Below are positions 55,417 to 63,739 of a stretch of 64,000 nt of DNA, in pieces. The DNA is taken from positions 115,196-179,195 of the forward strand of contig NZ_JTHP01000004.1 of assembly GCF_000943545.1 (NCBI RefSeq). Direction: 5' to 3'. Under the pieces are notes generated by a model. That model worked only from the letters and a program-made list of their open reading frames with translations, did not search any database and was not told the DNA's origin. Position numbers and translations under genes: made by a program. Numbering within the stretch: position 1 is the first letter of the stretch; the number at the start of each line of letters is the position of its first letter. The DNA is from Paenibacillus terrae. Its GTDB lineage: Bacteria; Bacillota; Bacilli; Paenibacillales; Paenibacillaceae.

Positions 55417-55839
55417 TTATAATCTGTTTTTTACATGTTCCAGCAGATATTCCAGTTGTTCTTTTTCTGCGTCTTTGAGACCACCATAAATGGTTTCTTT
55501 TAATCTATTGGAGATCACTTCAAATACAGGCTCCAGCTCTTTCCCCTTATCGGTCAGATATATCAGGGTTACTCTGCTATCCTCCCCTTCTTTTTTTCTT
55601 TCGACATATCCCAGCTTCACTAGCTTGTCGACCAAAACCGTGACTGTGGGCTGCTGACGGGAAATTTTTTGCGTCAATTCCTTGATAGAAAGCCCGTCCT
55701 TTTGATAGAGGAACATTAATATTCCACCATGGGAAGGAACAATCCCTTCAACTCCATAGGATTCGAGTTCAGACACAATCAATTTATTGATCGAGTCTCT
55801 GATCGTTCCTATCAGTGCAGCTGCGTTATTTTTTAACAT
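55417..55839 (-). CDS. MarR-family regulator of the quinone-reductase gene
   Basis: This 140-residue protein has the MarR winged helix (LSIKELTQKISRQQPTVTVLVDKLVKLGYVER) and wing (GEDSRVTLIYLT). It precedes the flavoprotein gene on the same strand, 72 bp apart. The shared palindrome suggests that it represses both, as MhqR and YodB do with quinone-detoxifying enzymes. No good ribosome binding site precedes the ATG at 55839, so its level may be low. Confidence 0.87.
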   Translation of the reverse strand: MLKNNAAALIGTIRDSINKLIVSELESYGVEGIVPSHGGILMFLYQKDGLSIKELTQKISRQQPTVTVLVDKLVKLGYVERKKEGEDSRVTLIYLTDKGKELEPVFEVISNRLKETIYGGLKDAEKEQLEYLLEHVKNRL

Positions 55840-55853
55840 ACAAGCATTATTAC

Positions 55854-55865
55854 ATAGACATCTAT
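55854..55865. promoter_or_regulatory. Operator-like palindrome ATAGACATCTAT
   Basis: This lies 15 bp before the MarR start codon and matches the core of 55386-55399. Confidence 0.6.
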
Positions 55866-55944
55866 ATATATCAAGTATTTTTTGTCAGTCTGATCTGGTT
55901 TTAAGTTTAACGTATGAATGCTCTCATCTCACAGACGCATTAAA

Positions 55945-55993
55945 AAGCCAAAATACCCGAAGTTTCTTACATGACTTTGAGTATTTCGGCTTA
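55945..55993 (-). terminator. Hairpin with minus-strand T-run, orphan
   Basis: AAGCC(A)AAATAC pairs with GTATTT(C)GGCTT; on the minus strand TTTTT follows. No intact minus-strand gene lies upstream, so it probably belonged to a gene now lost. Confidence 0.5.
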
Positions 55994-56303
55994 CATTATG
56001 TGACTATCATGACACAAGTAACCAATGCGTCCATAAATATAATTCAGTGGCACCGATCCTGGAAGAACATATTAAGAATCAATTAGAGCAATTCATACTT
56101 CAAATCATAACAAGAGAAACAAACAATACAGATCAAAGAACGTTAGAACTTGCTGCAACCATTTTAAGCTGGTCCATTTATGGTGTAACCTTTCGCTGGA
56201 ATGTGGAGGAAAAAAAAGAATCCCCTGCGGCCTTAGCCGAGAGAGTCGTGCCCTTAATATTCAATGGGGTTGTCTTATCTCTATATAGATTGAACTCGTA
56301 AAA
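55990..56303 (+). pseudogene. TetR-family regulator, C-terminal fragment
   Basis: The frame reads LCDYHDTSNQ...HKYNSVAPILEEHIKNQ...ELAATILSWSIYGVTF...RVVPLIFNGVV, which resembles the ligand-binding C-domain of TetR regulators. The DNA-binding N-domain is missing. Its last codons (from about 56282) fall inside the inverted repeat of the adjoining IS630-like element, so the insertion also cut the 3' end. Not functional as a repressor. Confidence 0.6.
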
Positions 56304-57089
56304 TTAAGAGCCCCTAAAATGGGTAAGAAGTAGTAAGAACCCAAAAAAAGTGTGGCGATCCGAACGACAACGCAACACGAAATCGAACAACCCACAGAGG
56401 CCATGAGAAACACACAAAGCACCCAAATGTATGAGAGATATCTGGCTGTTCGCTTACATCTGGAAGGCCAGACACTCTCTGAGATTTCCACGATTCTCGG
56501 TCGCTCGTTTCCTGCCATCAATGGATACTGGAAAAGCTATCGGGATCAGAGAGGCATGATCATTTACTGTTTGAAGATGAGTCTTCCATTCGTGCCTACA
56601 TGGCTTTGCAATTACAACTGGTTTCCAAAAGGGAAACAACGAAAGATCCCCACCTATGGACAACATCAGGGAGCCAAACTGTTTGCGGCCATCGACTACG
56701 AAACCGGGTATGTCACTCACCGTGAAGAAGAACTCGATGCGAAGGCCTTTGAACGCTTCTTAATGGACATCTTAGAGACGTACGCGGGAAACTTGGTGGT
56801 TGTTTTGGACAACGCATGTATTCACCATGTTAAAGCGATTCAGCCTTTTTTTGAGAAAGAATCCAAGGTTGCAATTTGTCTATTTACCCAAATATAGCCC
56901 GGAACTCAATCCCGCAGAAGGTCTTTGGAAGTGGCTCAAGCAGGATGTCATGAACCATGTATTTTTCCAGAAGTTCTACGTCATCCGCTCTTATGTGACG
57001 AAATTTATAAATCACATCAAACGCTCTCCTCAAGTCATTATTGAACGGCTCATGCTTCAGGTATAAAATTTTTCAGTTCAATCTATATA
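56282..57089 (+). mobile_element. Decayed IS630-family element
   Basis: The ends are 15-bp perfect inverted repeats, TATATAGATTGAACT at 56282-56296 and its complement at 57075-57089, with TA at the outer edge as expected for IS630/Tc1. At 808 bp it is shorter than the ~1.1-1.2 kb usual for IS630, in line with the internal deletion in its transposase. Confidence 0.8.
56352..57066 (+). pseudogene. IS630-family transposase, frameshifted and internally deleted
   Basis: An N-terminal helix-turn-helix (GQTLSEISTILGRSFPAINGYWKSY) runs directly into remnants of the DDE domain. The first acid is in FEDESSIRAYM in another frame (near 56568-56613), then YNWFPKGKQRKIPTYG, then VVLDNACIHH for the second acid, and after a frameshift near 56868 the third in SPELNPAEGLWKWLKQD. 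At least three frame changes and a missing middle segment make it inactive. Confidence 0.85.
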
Positions 57090-57555
57090 TTATGAAATTA
57101 TGTGGTAAGGTGGCCCGAATGCTTGTTAGCCTGGCCAAGAGCAGCGAAGCTTACAGTTCAGTTAAAGTATTTCCGCAAGCCGCTTAGGCGCGTTATTTCA
57201 CCAGCTGATGCATTCGCAGGATGGACAAGAAGCACGGAGGATCGGGAGGCATTAAACAAAAGGGCTCGGACCCGTTGAGACATGGGAGTGAAAATCGCTA
57301 GGGGCGACATGGAGACGTGCAGGATATGGAACAAATTGGGTAAATTATCCTCACCTTTATTTCTGTATGCCCTTTCAATTGTTCCAAGCTACTTGCTCTT
57401 CTGTTTCCTTCTTATCTGACACTTAGCTAAAGGTGAAATCCTGCGAATTCATGAGCCTGAGTGAGAAAACCAAATCATATTGAGGGAGTTTAAAGAGATC
57501 CATTAGAACTGTGGAAAACGATACGTCTTTATATGTTATTTCAAGGAAAGTGCAA
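57090..57555. other. Non-coding remnant region
   Basis: About 470 bp between the IS630 end and the next terminator. One plus-strand frame reads through much of it with internal stops (for example FRKPLRRVISPADAFAGW and MGVKIARGDMETCRIW), which looks like a decayed gene, but I cannot name the family. No RNA gene was recognised. Confidence 0.4.
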
Positions 57556-57585
57556 AAAACGCTCGGGCTTTAACCCGGGCGTTTT
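57556..57585 (-). terminator. Terminator of the metallo-beta-lactamase lipoprotein gene
   Basis: AACGCTCGGGC pairs with CCCGGGCGTT (one bulge); the minus strand continues with TTTTTTG. Confidence 0.82.
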
Positions 57586-57639
57586 AATGATGTAACCAGT
57601 GATTAACCTCTAAACCTAATTCACGGAGTTCACGTTAAC

Positions 57640-58590
57640 TCATGGCCAGGAAATCTCACCTTTGATTACCTGGGCACTCGTTTCCAGAACACTTGTATTC
57701 TTGAAATCTGGATGAGCCTCTTCCATCGCCGCAATCAGCTCTTTGGAATCTTTGGCCTTCTCTGCCGCAGCTTCAAATTCAGCAATATAGTCTCGGGTGA
57801 AGGTTATACTGGATTTATCTCCAGAGCTCTCACCTAGGTAATGACCAGGGATAACCCGCTCCGGATTCAGGGCAAGGATCCGATTCAGAAGCTCACGCCA
57901 TTGGTCGCGACTCTCTGGAGTCTGGTTATCTGCCATCCACACATGCTGGTTTTCGAAGATTGGAACACCACCCAGGATGGTCTTTTTCGACGGAACCCAA
58001 AGGACAGTGTGTGACGGATCTGAACCGTCGAGACCGATTACCTGTACAGCTTCCCCATCCACTGTCAGCTGATTGCCATCAAGGACATCGGGAACGATCT
58101 GCGCGGTCGGGGCATTTTCTTTCAAGATCGGATTCCAGTGATCGTTCTTGGCCTGGATCGTTGCTTTAATTCCTTCCACAGTGGCCGGGGTAGCGACGAT
58201 CCTTACATCAGGAAATGCTGCTCGGATCTCCGACAGACCGAAGTAGAAATCAGGGTCCTTGTGGCTGACATAGACTGTAGTCAGTTTCTTTCCGGTGTCG
58301 CGAATCATTTTGACCAATTGCTCGGCATCGTTCTTTTGGAACTGGGCATCGACGAGCACTACTTCATTCGGCCCTTCAATCAGGCTTGAGGCGACAGCGA
58401 ATACGCTGTTTTCTCCTGGATTGAATGTCGTGATCTTGAGATCCGCCGCTGTCGTTTGACTTTCTTCGCTCCCGGTGTTCGTTGTATTTGCGGCAGTACT
58501 CGCCTCACTCGCTGTACCAGAGCATGCACTCAGTATTAACATAAAACAAACTAACAAAATAGCTCCAATTGATGATTTCTTCCTTAACAT
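57640..58590 (-). CDS. Metallo-beta-lactamase-fold lipoprotein with altered metal motif
   Basis: The 316-residue protein has a lipoprotein signal (MLRKKSSIGAILLVCFMLIL, lipobox LSAC, Cys23) and a Ser/Thr-rich linker, then an MBL fold: VVLVDAQFQKNDAEQLV, VYVSHKDPDFYFGL, VIPDVLDG and ERVIPGHYLGE. The HxHxDH metal box is degenerate (HKDPDF keeps only the first His and the Asp), while its close paralogue at 59108-59914 has it intact. The protein is thus anchored outside the membrane and may bind a ligand or one metal rather than act as a hydrolase. The role is unknown. A GAGAGGGAG site supports the start. Confidence 0.82.
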   Translation of the reverse strand: MLRKKSSIGAILLVCFMLILSACSGTASEASTAANTTNTGSEESQTTAADLKITTFNPGENSVFAVASSLIEGPNEVVLVDAQFQKNDAEQLVKMIRDTGKKLTTVYVSHKDPDFYFGLSEIRAAFPDVRIVATPATVEGIKATIQAKNDHWNPILKENAPTAQIVPDVLDGNQLTVDGEAVQVIGLDGSDPSHTVLWVPSKKTILGGVPIFENQHVWMADNQTPESRDQWRELLNRILALNPERVIPGHYLGESSGDKSSITFTRDYIAEFEAAAEKAKDSKELIAAMEEAHPDFKNTSVLETSAQVIKGEISWP

Positions 58591-58615
58591 TTACAAATCT
58601 CCCTCTCTTTATATC

Positions 58616-58645
58616 GATAACGATTAGAAACAAACTGTCGTTATC
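58616..58645. promoter_or_regulatory. Inverted repeat before the MBL lipoprotein gene
   Basis: GATAACGA and TCGTTATC are separated by 14 bp, 26 bp ahead of the start codon. It may be an operator; no regulator gene is adjacent. Confidence 0.4.
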
Positions 58646-58722
58646 AGTACATATCATTGATTAAACCAAACAGGACTTGAACCGGATTTATTCATCCTCG
58701 GCCTGTTTGCGTTTCTGACAAA

Positions 58723-59118
58723 TTACTCAGACACCATGGCAATCTGTACCAGATAACTATCAACATATTGCTTGAATTTCAAAATCTTCTGATCTTCAAG
58801 CTTCCATATATGCACAAAATCTGCTTCGAAGTATTTACCCGACTGTTTGTACGTTCCTGAATACACACCTACCGCAACAACGGTATTGCCATCTTCATAA
58901 AACTCGCTGACTTCTGCTTTGTATCCATCCCATTCCGTTCCCAGACGGAAGAAAACATTTTTGGAAATTTCATCATATCCGATATATGTTCCAGCGTAAG
59001 GAAATCCTGCTGCTTCTGTCCATTCCGCATGTTCAGCCAAATAGGTTTGGTACTTCACACCGTTTTCTTTGGAATCTCCTTCGTACGTGCTTTTAATGAT
59101 TTCCAGATTACTTGGCAT
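58723..59118 (-). CDS. NTF2/SnoaL-like protein
   Basis: This 131-residue protein resembles the SnoaL-like branch of the NTF2 fold: HAEWTEAAGFPYAGTYIGYDEI, FYEDGNTVVAVGVYSGTYK and a C-terminal IWKLEDQKILKFKQYVD. Members are small cone-shaped enzymes or ligand binders. It overlaps the MBL gene upstream by 11 bp, so the two are coupled and probably act on one substrate or stress. Confidence 0.83.
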   Translation of the reverse strand: MPSNLEIIKSTYEGDSKENGVKYQTYLAEHAEWTEAAGFPYAGTYIGYDEISKNVFFRLGTEWDGYKAEVSEFYEDGNTVVAVGVYSGTYKQSGKYFEADFVHIWKLEDQKILKFKQYVDSYLVQIAMVSE

Positions 59119-59914
59119 GATTCACCCCGAAAGCTTTCGCGGCAAGGATCAATCCGATTTCAACGGTGTGCAGCTCAGGGAAACGCGATTTAACATTGGC
59201 AATAATTTGATCTGTTGTCGGCGATTCGCTCAGCACTTCATCAAAAGCAATCAGATAACGACGAGTATGTGCGATGGCTTCAGGAGTATTTTCGGTATTG
59301 TAAGCCTGATGGCCTGCGACCACGATTTCAGGATTCAGCGACTGAAGTTCATCCAGAGTCTGGTGCCATGCCTGACGGGATTCTGCATTGGTTTCGAGCG
59401 TCCATACAAAGGTATCATTATAAACAATATCTCCGGTAATGAGCGCTTTGATCGAAGGAATCCATACATAACTGTTATTCGGTGTATCACCTTGCAAACG
59501 GCCCTTAATTTTCAGTTCATGTCCCTCGAGTTCGATGATATCCTGATCTAGTACATCCGGGATCACTGGTACGTCTGGAACGTTGTTCCCAACTGTAGGC
59601 TTCCATTGATCGATTTTTTTGCCGAATGTATTTTTAATGTCCTCAACTGTTTCTGCCAGAGCGAGCACCTGAGCTTGAGGATACGCCGATTTAACGACTT
59701 GAAGACCGAAGTAATGATCTGGATGAAAGTGGGTTACGTAGATATGCGTCAGGTTTTTGCCTAGCTCGAGCAGTCTCGCGGTCAGACGGTGTGCATCGCT
59801 GATCAAAAATTGAGCATCGACCAGAACGGCATCCTTTTCTCCGTATACGATAGCAGAGTTAACGTTAAAAGCTTGGGCAGAACCTGTAAATACTTCGATA
59901 GACAAGTTGGACAT
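59108..59914 (-). CDS. Metallo-beta-lactamase-fold hydrolase
   Basis: The 268-residue cytosolic protein has the full metal box THFHPDHYFGL, an early VLVDAQFLISDAHRL, and later VVAGHQAYN. It is a paralogue of the lipoprotein at 57640-58590; both share VDAQF, VIPDVLD and a common C-terminal pattern. The ATG has GGAGTAAAT. It heads a two-gene unit with the NTF2-like gene. The substrate is unknown; no signal peptide is seen. Confidence 0.87.
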   Translation of the reverse strand: MSNLSIEVFTGSAQAFNVNSAIVYGEKDAVLVDAQFLISDAHRLTARLLELGKNLTHIYVTHFHPDHYFGLQVVKSAYPQAQVLALAETVEDIKNTFGKKIDQWKPTVGNNVPDVPVIPDVLDQDIIELEGHELKIKGRLQGDTPNNSYVWIPSIKALITGDIVYNDTFVWTLETNAESRQAWHQTLDELQSLNPEIVVAGHQAYNTENTPEAIAHTRRYLIAFDEVLSESPTTDQIIANVKSRFPELHTVEIGLILAAKAFGVNHAK

Positions 59915-60011
59915 GATTTATTTACTCCTTTAAAATCGTTTTTTTAAATCCTATGTTGGCCTAATATTGAAATGGACTTTGACCTGCAAACACACGCTAC
60001 GGATCGCTACA

Positions 60012-60725
60012 TTACTTGATGCTGCATGCGCCATCACTGCATGTATCTGTGGATTCTGAGTCCATAGTGGTGTCATTTAACACTTGCAACGGCTGAGATT
60101 CCTTCCAAGCAGTTGTCAGAGCTTGCAGGAATTTGTCGCTTGATTGTGCTCCCGATAAGGCATACTTTCGATCAATGACGAAGAAAGGAACACCCGTTGC
60201 ACCAAGTCGTTGTGCTTCTTCCTCATCCGCACGGACCTCTTTAGCATAATCATCTCCGCCAACAACATGGCGAATCTCATCCTCGTTAAATCCTGCTTGT
60301 ACAGCTAATTCAATTAAAGTTTCATGATCCCCCAAATGCCGACCTTCCGTAAAGTATGCCTTGAAAAAGCCTTGTAATATTCTTTCTTTTCCTTGCTCCG
60401 ATGCGTATTTCGCTAATCGGTGGGCATCAAACGTGTTGGTCAGTTTAATCGAATCAAACTGAAACGCTAGTCCAGCGTCTTCGGCTTCCTTGCCGATATT
60501 GTTATTCATCGTGATCGCTTGCTGACGGCTCATTCCATACTTGCCGACCAGCATGTCATGCACATCATGATTTACGCTTTTTGGAGCGTGGGGATCTAAT
60601 TCGAAACTTTTGAAAACGACTTTTACGTCATCCTTGTTAGCAAACTGTTCAAGCGCTGTTTCGAACCTTTGTTTCCCGATAAAACAAAAGGGACATGCAA
60701 AATCCGACCAAACTTCTATTTTCAT
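60012..60725 (-). CDS. DsbA/FrnE-family oxidoreductase
   Basis: This 237-residue protein has a thioredoxin fold with the redox motif CPFC at residues 11-14 (WSDFACPFCFIGKQRFE) and a helical insert, as in FrnE/2-hydroxychromene isomerase relatives. GATGVPFFVID holds the cis-proline. An extra C-terminal tail has two cysteines (DTCSDGACSIK). No signal peptide, so it acts in the cytoplasm. The promoter carries two 19-bp palindromes. Confidence 0.92.
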   Translation of the reverse strand: MKIEVWSDFACPFCFIGKQRFETALEQFANKDDVKVVFKSFELDPHAPKSVNHDVHDMLVGKYGMSRQQAITMNNNIGKEAEDAGLAFQFDSIKLTNTFDAHRLAKYASEQGKERILQGFFKAYFTEGRHLGDHETLIELAVQAGFNEDEIRHVVGGDDYAKEVRADEEEAQRLGATGVPFFVIDRKYALSGAQSSDKFLQALTTAWKESQPLQVLNDTTMDSESTDTCSDGACSIK

Positions 60726-60754
60726 TCAAAGAACTCCTTTTCAGATTTATAAGT

Positions 60755-60803
60755 TGTAACTATTAAAGTTACATATTATATTTTGTAACTATTATAGTTA
60801 CAA
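60755..60803 (-). promoter_or_regulatory. frnE-like promoter with two repressor palindromes
   Basis: TGTAACT-N5-AGTTACA occurs at 60755-60773 and again at 60784-60802. The minus-strand promoter reads TTGTAA (60798-60803), a 17-bp spacer and TATAAT (60775-60780), so one palindrome covers the -35 box and the other lies just past the -10 box. Classic arrangement for repression. Confidence 0.75.
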
Positions 60804-60884
60804 CTAATCTTCTATGTCAAGCATCTTTTTTAGTATTGAGCTAATTTACTCTGCAACTATAAGCTCAATCAGATTGAACAGTAA

Positions 60885-61810
60885 TACTTAAAAAAGGATT
60901 ATTTCTTTACCCAGGTGCAAAGCTGGGAACACAATCTGGTCCAGGAGGGAAGCTAGATTTGCAAAAACGTTACCGGATCATCGAGGAACTCCGGGAAAAG
61001 CATCCTGTAACCCCATTGCTGACCATTGCAGGAGTTCCAAGGCGAACTACTACAAGTGGCGGGCAGCCAAGCCCCGACGCGACAAGATTCGTGTGCGGGA
61101 TCATGACATCAAAGAGCATATGATGGCTATTCATTTAGCTCATCCCTACTTCGGTTATCTCGTCAGCCACAAAAAAGTGTGGGGTCTCATGAAGGAGCTG
61201 TCGATTTCATCGGTCATCCGAAAGAAGCGAAAATCCTCCAGTTACGTGCCTTCTGTCGTTTATCCGAACCATCTCAAACGCAAATTCCATGCGGCAGGAC
61301 CACAACAAAAGCTGGTGACCGACATTACGTATATTTCAGACAGTACACGCTTTTATTACTTGTCCGCCATTCAGGACTTGTTTAACAACGAAATCGTAGG
61401 TTGGAAGCTTTCAAACCGCAATGACACGAAGCTCGTTCTGGATACGGTGGAACAATGGGTACGAAAAAGAGACGTATCCGGTGCCGTGCTCCATTCGGAC
61501 CAGGGCTTCCAGTATACGTCTGCGGCGTACAACACACGACTCAAGGAATTCGGCGTCAAGGGCAGTCACTCTCACAAAGGTACCTGCCTGGATAACGCTT
61601 GCATCCAATCCTTCTTTTCGCATCTCAAGACCGAGAAGTTGTACCTCCACCAGGGTAAGTCAGAAACGGAAATTCATCAAGCGGTGGAAGAGTACATTTA
61701 CTTTTATAACTACCAACGATTTCAGGCCAAACTCAAACAGCACGCGCCGATTGAGTACCGGCACGCGCTGGCTGCTTAGCCTTTTTTCACTTGTCTACTT
61801 GACAGGGGTA
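60885..61810 (+). mobile_element. IS3-family element, 5' truncated
   Basis: The right part of an IS3-type (IS150-like) element remains: the transposase OrfB and an end GTCTACTTGACAGGGGTA near 61793-61810. OrfA and a recognisable left inverted repeat are missing; the left limit is approximate. Confidence 0.65.
60957..61779 (+). pseudogene. IS3-family transposase OrfB, frameshifted
   Basis: The frame begins KRYRIIEELREKHPVTPLL...AGVPR, shifts near 61040, and continues as NYYKWRAAKPRRDKIRVRDHDIKEHMMAIH into an intact 228-codon frame. The DDE integrase core is present (LVTDITYI, LHSDQGFQYTS, and the Glu near ENFFS-like QSFFSHLKTEKLY). The frameshift and lost OrfA mean it is unlikely to move by itself. 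Confidence 0.85.
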
Positions 61811-61873
61811 TGACCATCGATGATTTCCTGGGACAGCCCTTATAATATTTAACACAATAATAGCAGCTTTTAT

Positions 61874-63025
61874 TTAAAGAATTTTCTTAAACATCTTGAT
61901 GACTTGTTCTTTGCTAGGTATGAACGGATTGCCCGGAGCGCAAGCATCCTTCATTGAGTTCTCGGCAAGCAGATCCAAATCCACTTCATTTACACCCAGT
62001 TCAGAAAGTTTGGAAGGAATCCCAACTTCCTTCGACAAGTCCTTGATTCTTTTGATTACATAGTCTGCGCATTCCTTATCCGTTTTCCCCTTATCTTCAA
62101 AACCGATGACCTTAGCGATGGCACGAAACTTCTCTGGTACATGTTTGGCATTCTCCTCCTCCACAATCGGCAGCAGCATGGCATTGCAAACACCATGAGG
62201 CAAATCGTATACGCCGCCAAGCTGATGCGCCATAGCATGAACGTAGCCCAATCCGGCATTATTAAATGCAAGTCCTCCCAAGAATATAGCGAAAACCATT
62301 TGCTCACGTGCTTCTATATCATGACCGTTTCTCACTGTACGGGCCAAATGATTAAAAATAATCTCTACTGCTGCCAATGCGGTCGCATCCGTAACAGGAT
62401 AGGAACCTGGAGTAACCAAAGCTTCAATGGCATGGGTCAAAGCATCTAGTCCTGTGGCTGCCGTTAGCGCAGCGGGTTTGTCAACCATCAGTTCAGGGTC
62501 GTTGACCGAAATAGTAGCTACACTATTCTTGTCAACCATAACCATTTTGACCTTGCGCTCTTCGTCCGTAATGACATAATTGATCGTGATTTCAGCAGAT
62601 GTTCCTGCCGTGGTATTAATGGCGACAATAGGCAGCGATTTATGCTTGGATTTATGAACGCCCTCATACTCGGTTATATGTCCCCCATTAGTAGCAATAA
62701 TGCCGATTCCCTTAGCCGTATCCTGTGGTGATCCTCCACCAATGGAAATTAAAAAGTCACATCCGTTTTCTTGCAGAAATTGAACGCCATCATGCACATT
62801 TTTACAGGTCGGATTGGGTTTGACCTCATCATATACCACATAGTCCAAGCCAATCTCATCCAACACGGATGTGACCTTGCCTGCAATACCGCTTTTCATC
62901 AAAAACTTATCCGTCACAACTAGTGCCTTGTTTAAATTCAGTTCTTTTATATAGGGTCCAACTTCATGCAAACAGCCTTTTCCCATTAGATTGATAGACG
63001 GTACAAAAAATACATGTGCGCTCAT
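61874..63025 (-). CDS. Iron-containing (type III) alcohol dehydrogenase
   Basis: This ~383-residue protein has the Fe-ADH fold: N-terminal NAD(P) domain (GGGSPQDTAKGIG) and C-terminal metal domain with the conserved histidines in AGLGYVHAMAHQLGGVYDLPHGVCNA. It resembles 1,3-propanediol/methanol dehydrogenases of Bacilli, but the substrate cannot be read from sequence. ATG 63025 is 9 nt after AGGAGG; an ATG at 63031 and a longer frame to 63142 are less likely. It stands alone beside the IS3 remnant. Confidence 0.93.
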   Translation of the reverse strand: MSAHVFFVPSINLMGKGCLHEVGPYIKELNLNKALVVTDKFLMKSGIAGKVTSVLDEIGLDYVVYDEVKPNPTCKNVHDGVQFLQENGCDFLISIGGGSPQDTAKGIGIIATNGGHITEYEGVHKSKHKSLPIVAINTTAGTSAEITINYVITDEERKVKMVMVDKNSVATISVNDPELMVDKPAALTAATGLDALTHAIEALVTPGSYPVTDATALAAVEIIFNHLARTVRNGHDIEAREQMVFAIFLGGLAFNNAGLGYVHAMAHQLGGVYDLPHGVCNAMLLPIVEEENAKHVPEKFRAIAKVIGFEDKGKTDKECADYVIKRIKDLSKEVGIPSKLSELGVNEVDLDLLAENSMKDACAPGNPFIPSKEQVIKMFKKIL

Positions 63026-63352
63026 AAACATCGGCCTCCTAAAGGATTCACTTCTTGATGCCTCGCTAAATACGGAACCATGCTTTAAAGTGAAATATTT
63101 CACATATGTAATTTTATCTTTATTTTGTTTTGCTGTCAACAATTAAACACAGATTTTATTTTGTTTTATTTTTGTTTATTTTGGTTTCGTAAAAGAAGAC
63201 CTGCTATCTTCATTGTTCAAAGCGCTATCAAAAAAGGCTAGGCTTACCCGGGCGATTCGGTAACCTTTATTCCTTTTGACGAGTATCCTGCGGATATTGA
63301 GCTCGCAAAATAAACAGACGCCTCCCTAACAGGACGACGTTGTTATGTTCCA
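63026..63352. other. Intergenic, promoter region and a possible gene scrap
   Basis: The right flank of the alcohol dehydrogenase gene is very AT-rich (63100-63190) and should hold its promoter. At about 63236-63312 a plus-strand frame reads AYPGDSVTFIPFDEYPADIE and ends in a stop; it looks like the tail of a lost gene, family unknown. Confidence 0.4.
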
Positions 63353-63739
63353 TTAGGGGAAGGCCAGCTTCCCCATTACGGTAGGGCGTTCCGCTCCGGT
63401 TGCGGAAGGAAGATTATTACAGAAACCATGCATGAAATCGTTGCCAAGCAGCGCAAAAATAACGGCTTCTTTGGCATCGTCGCTCACTCCGAGCGCCCCC
63501 GAAGTCAGCACCTTCTGCTCCGACAGCAGGCGCTCCAGCATTGCCAGCAGCGTGCGGTTATGCGCGCCTCCGCCGCTGACAATCACTTCATCCATCCGGC
63601 ACACCGGAAACACATGGCGGCGGTAGCCGTCGGCGATCGTCCGGGCGGTAAAGGCGGTGGCAGTCGCCACCATAATGCCAGCGAGGATCGCATCGGGATC
63701 ATCCCCCGGCCCCGCAGTGTTGCGCAAATCCATATTCAC
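63353..63739 (-). pseudogene. anmK: Anhydro-N-acetylmuramic acid kinase, C-terminal third
   Basis: AnmK recycles anhydro-MurNAc from the cell wall. Only ~128 residues remain of about 390: LVATATAFTARTIADGYRR-type helix, DEVIVSGGGAHNRTLLAML, LGVSDDAKEAVIFALL and NNLPSATGAERPTVMGKL. The N-terminal sugar and ATP parts are missing, and the frame meets a TAA just upstream. A GGGAGGAG site precedes GTG/ATG codons at the start of the remnant, so a short product might still be made. Confidence 0.8.
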
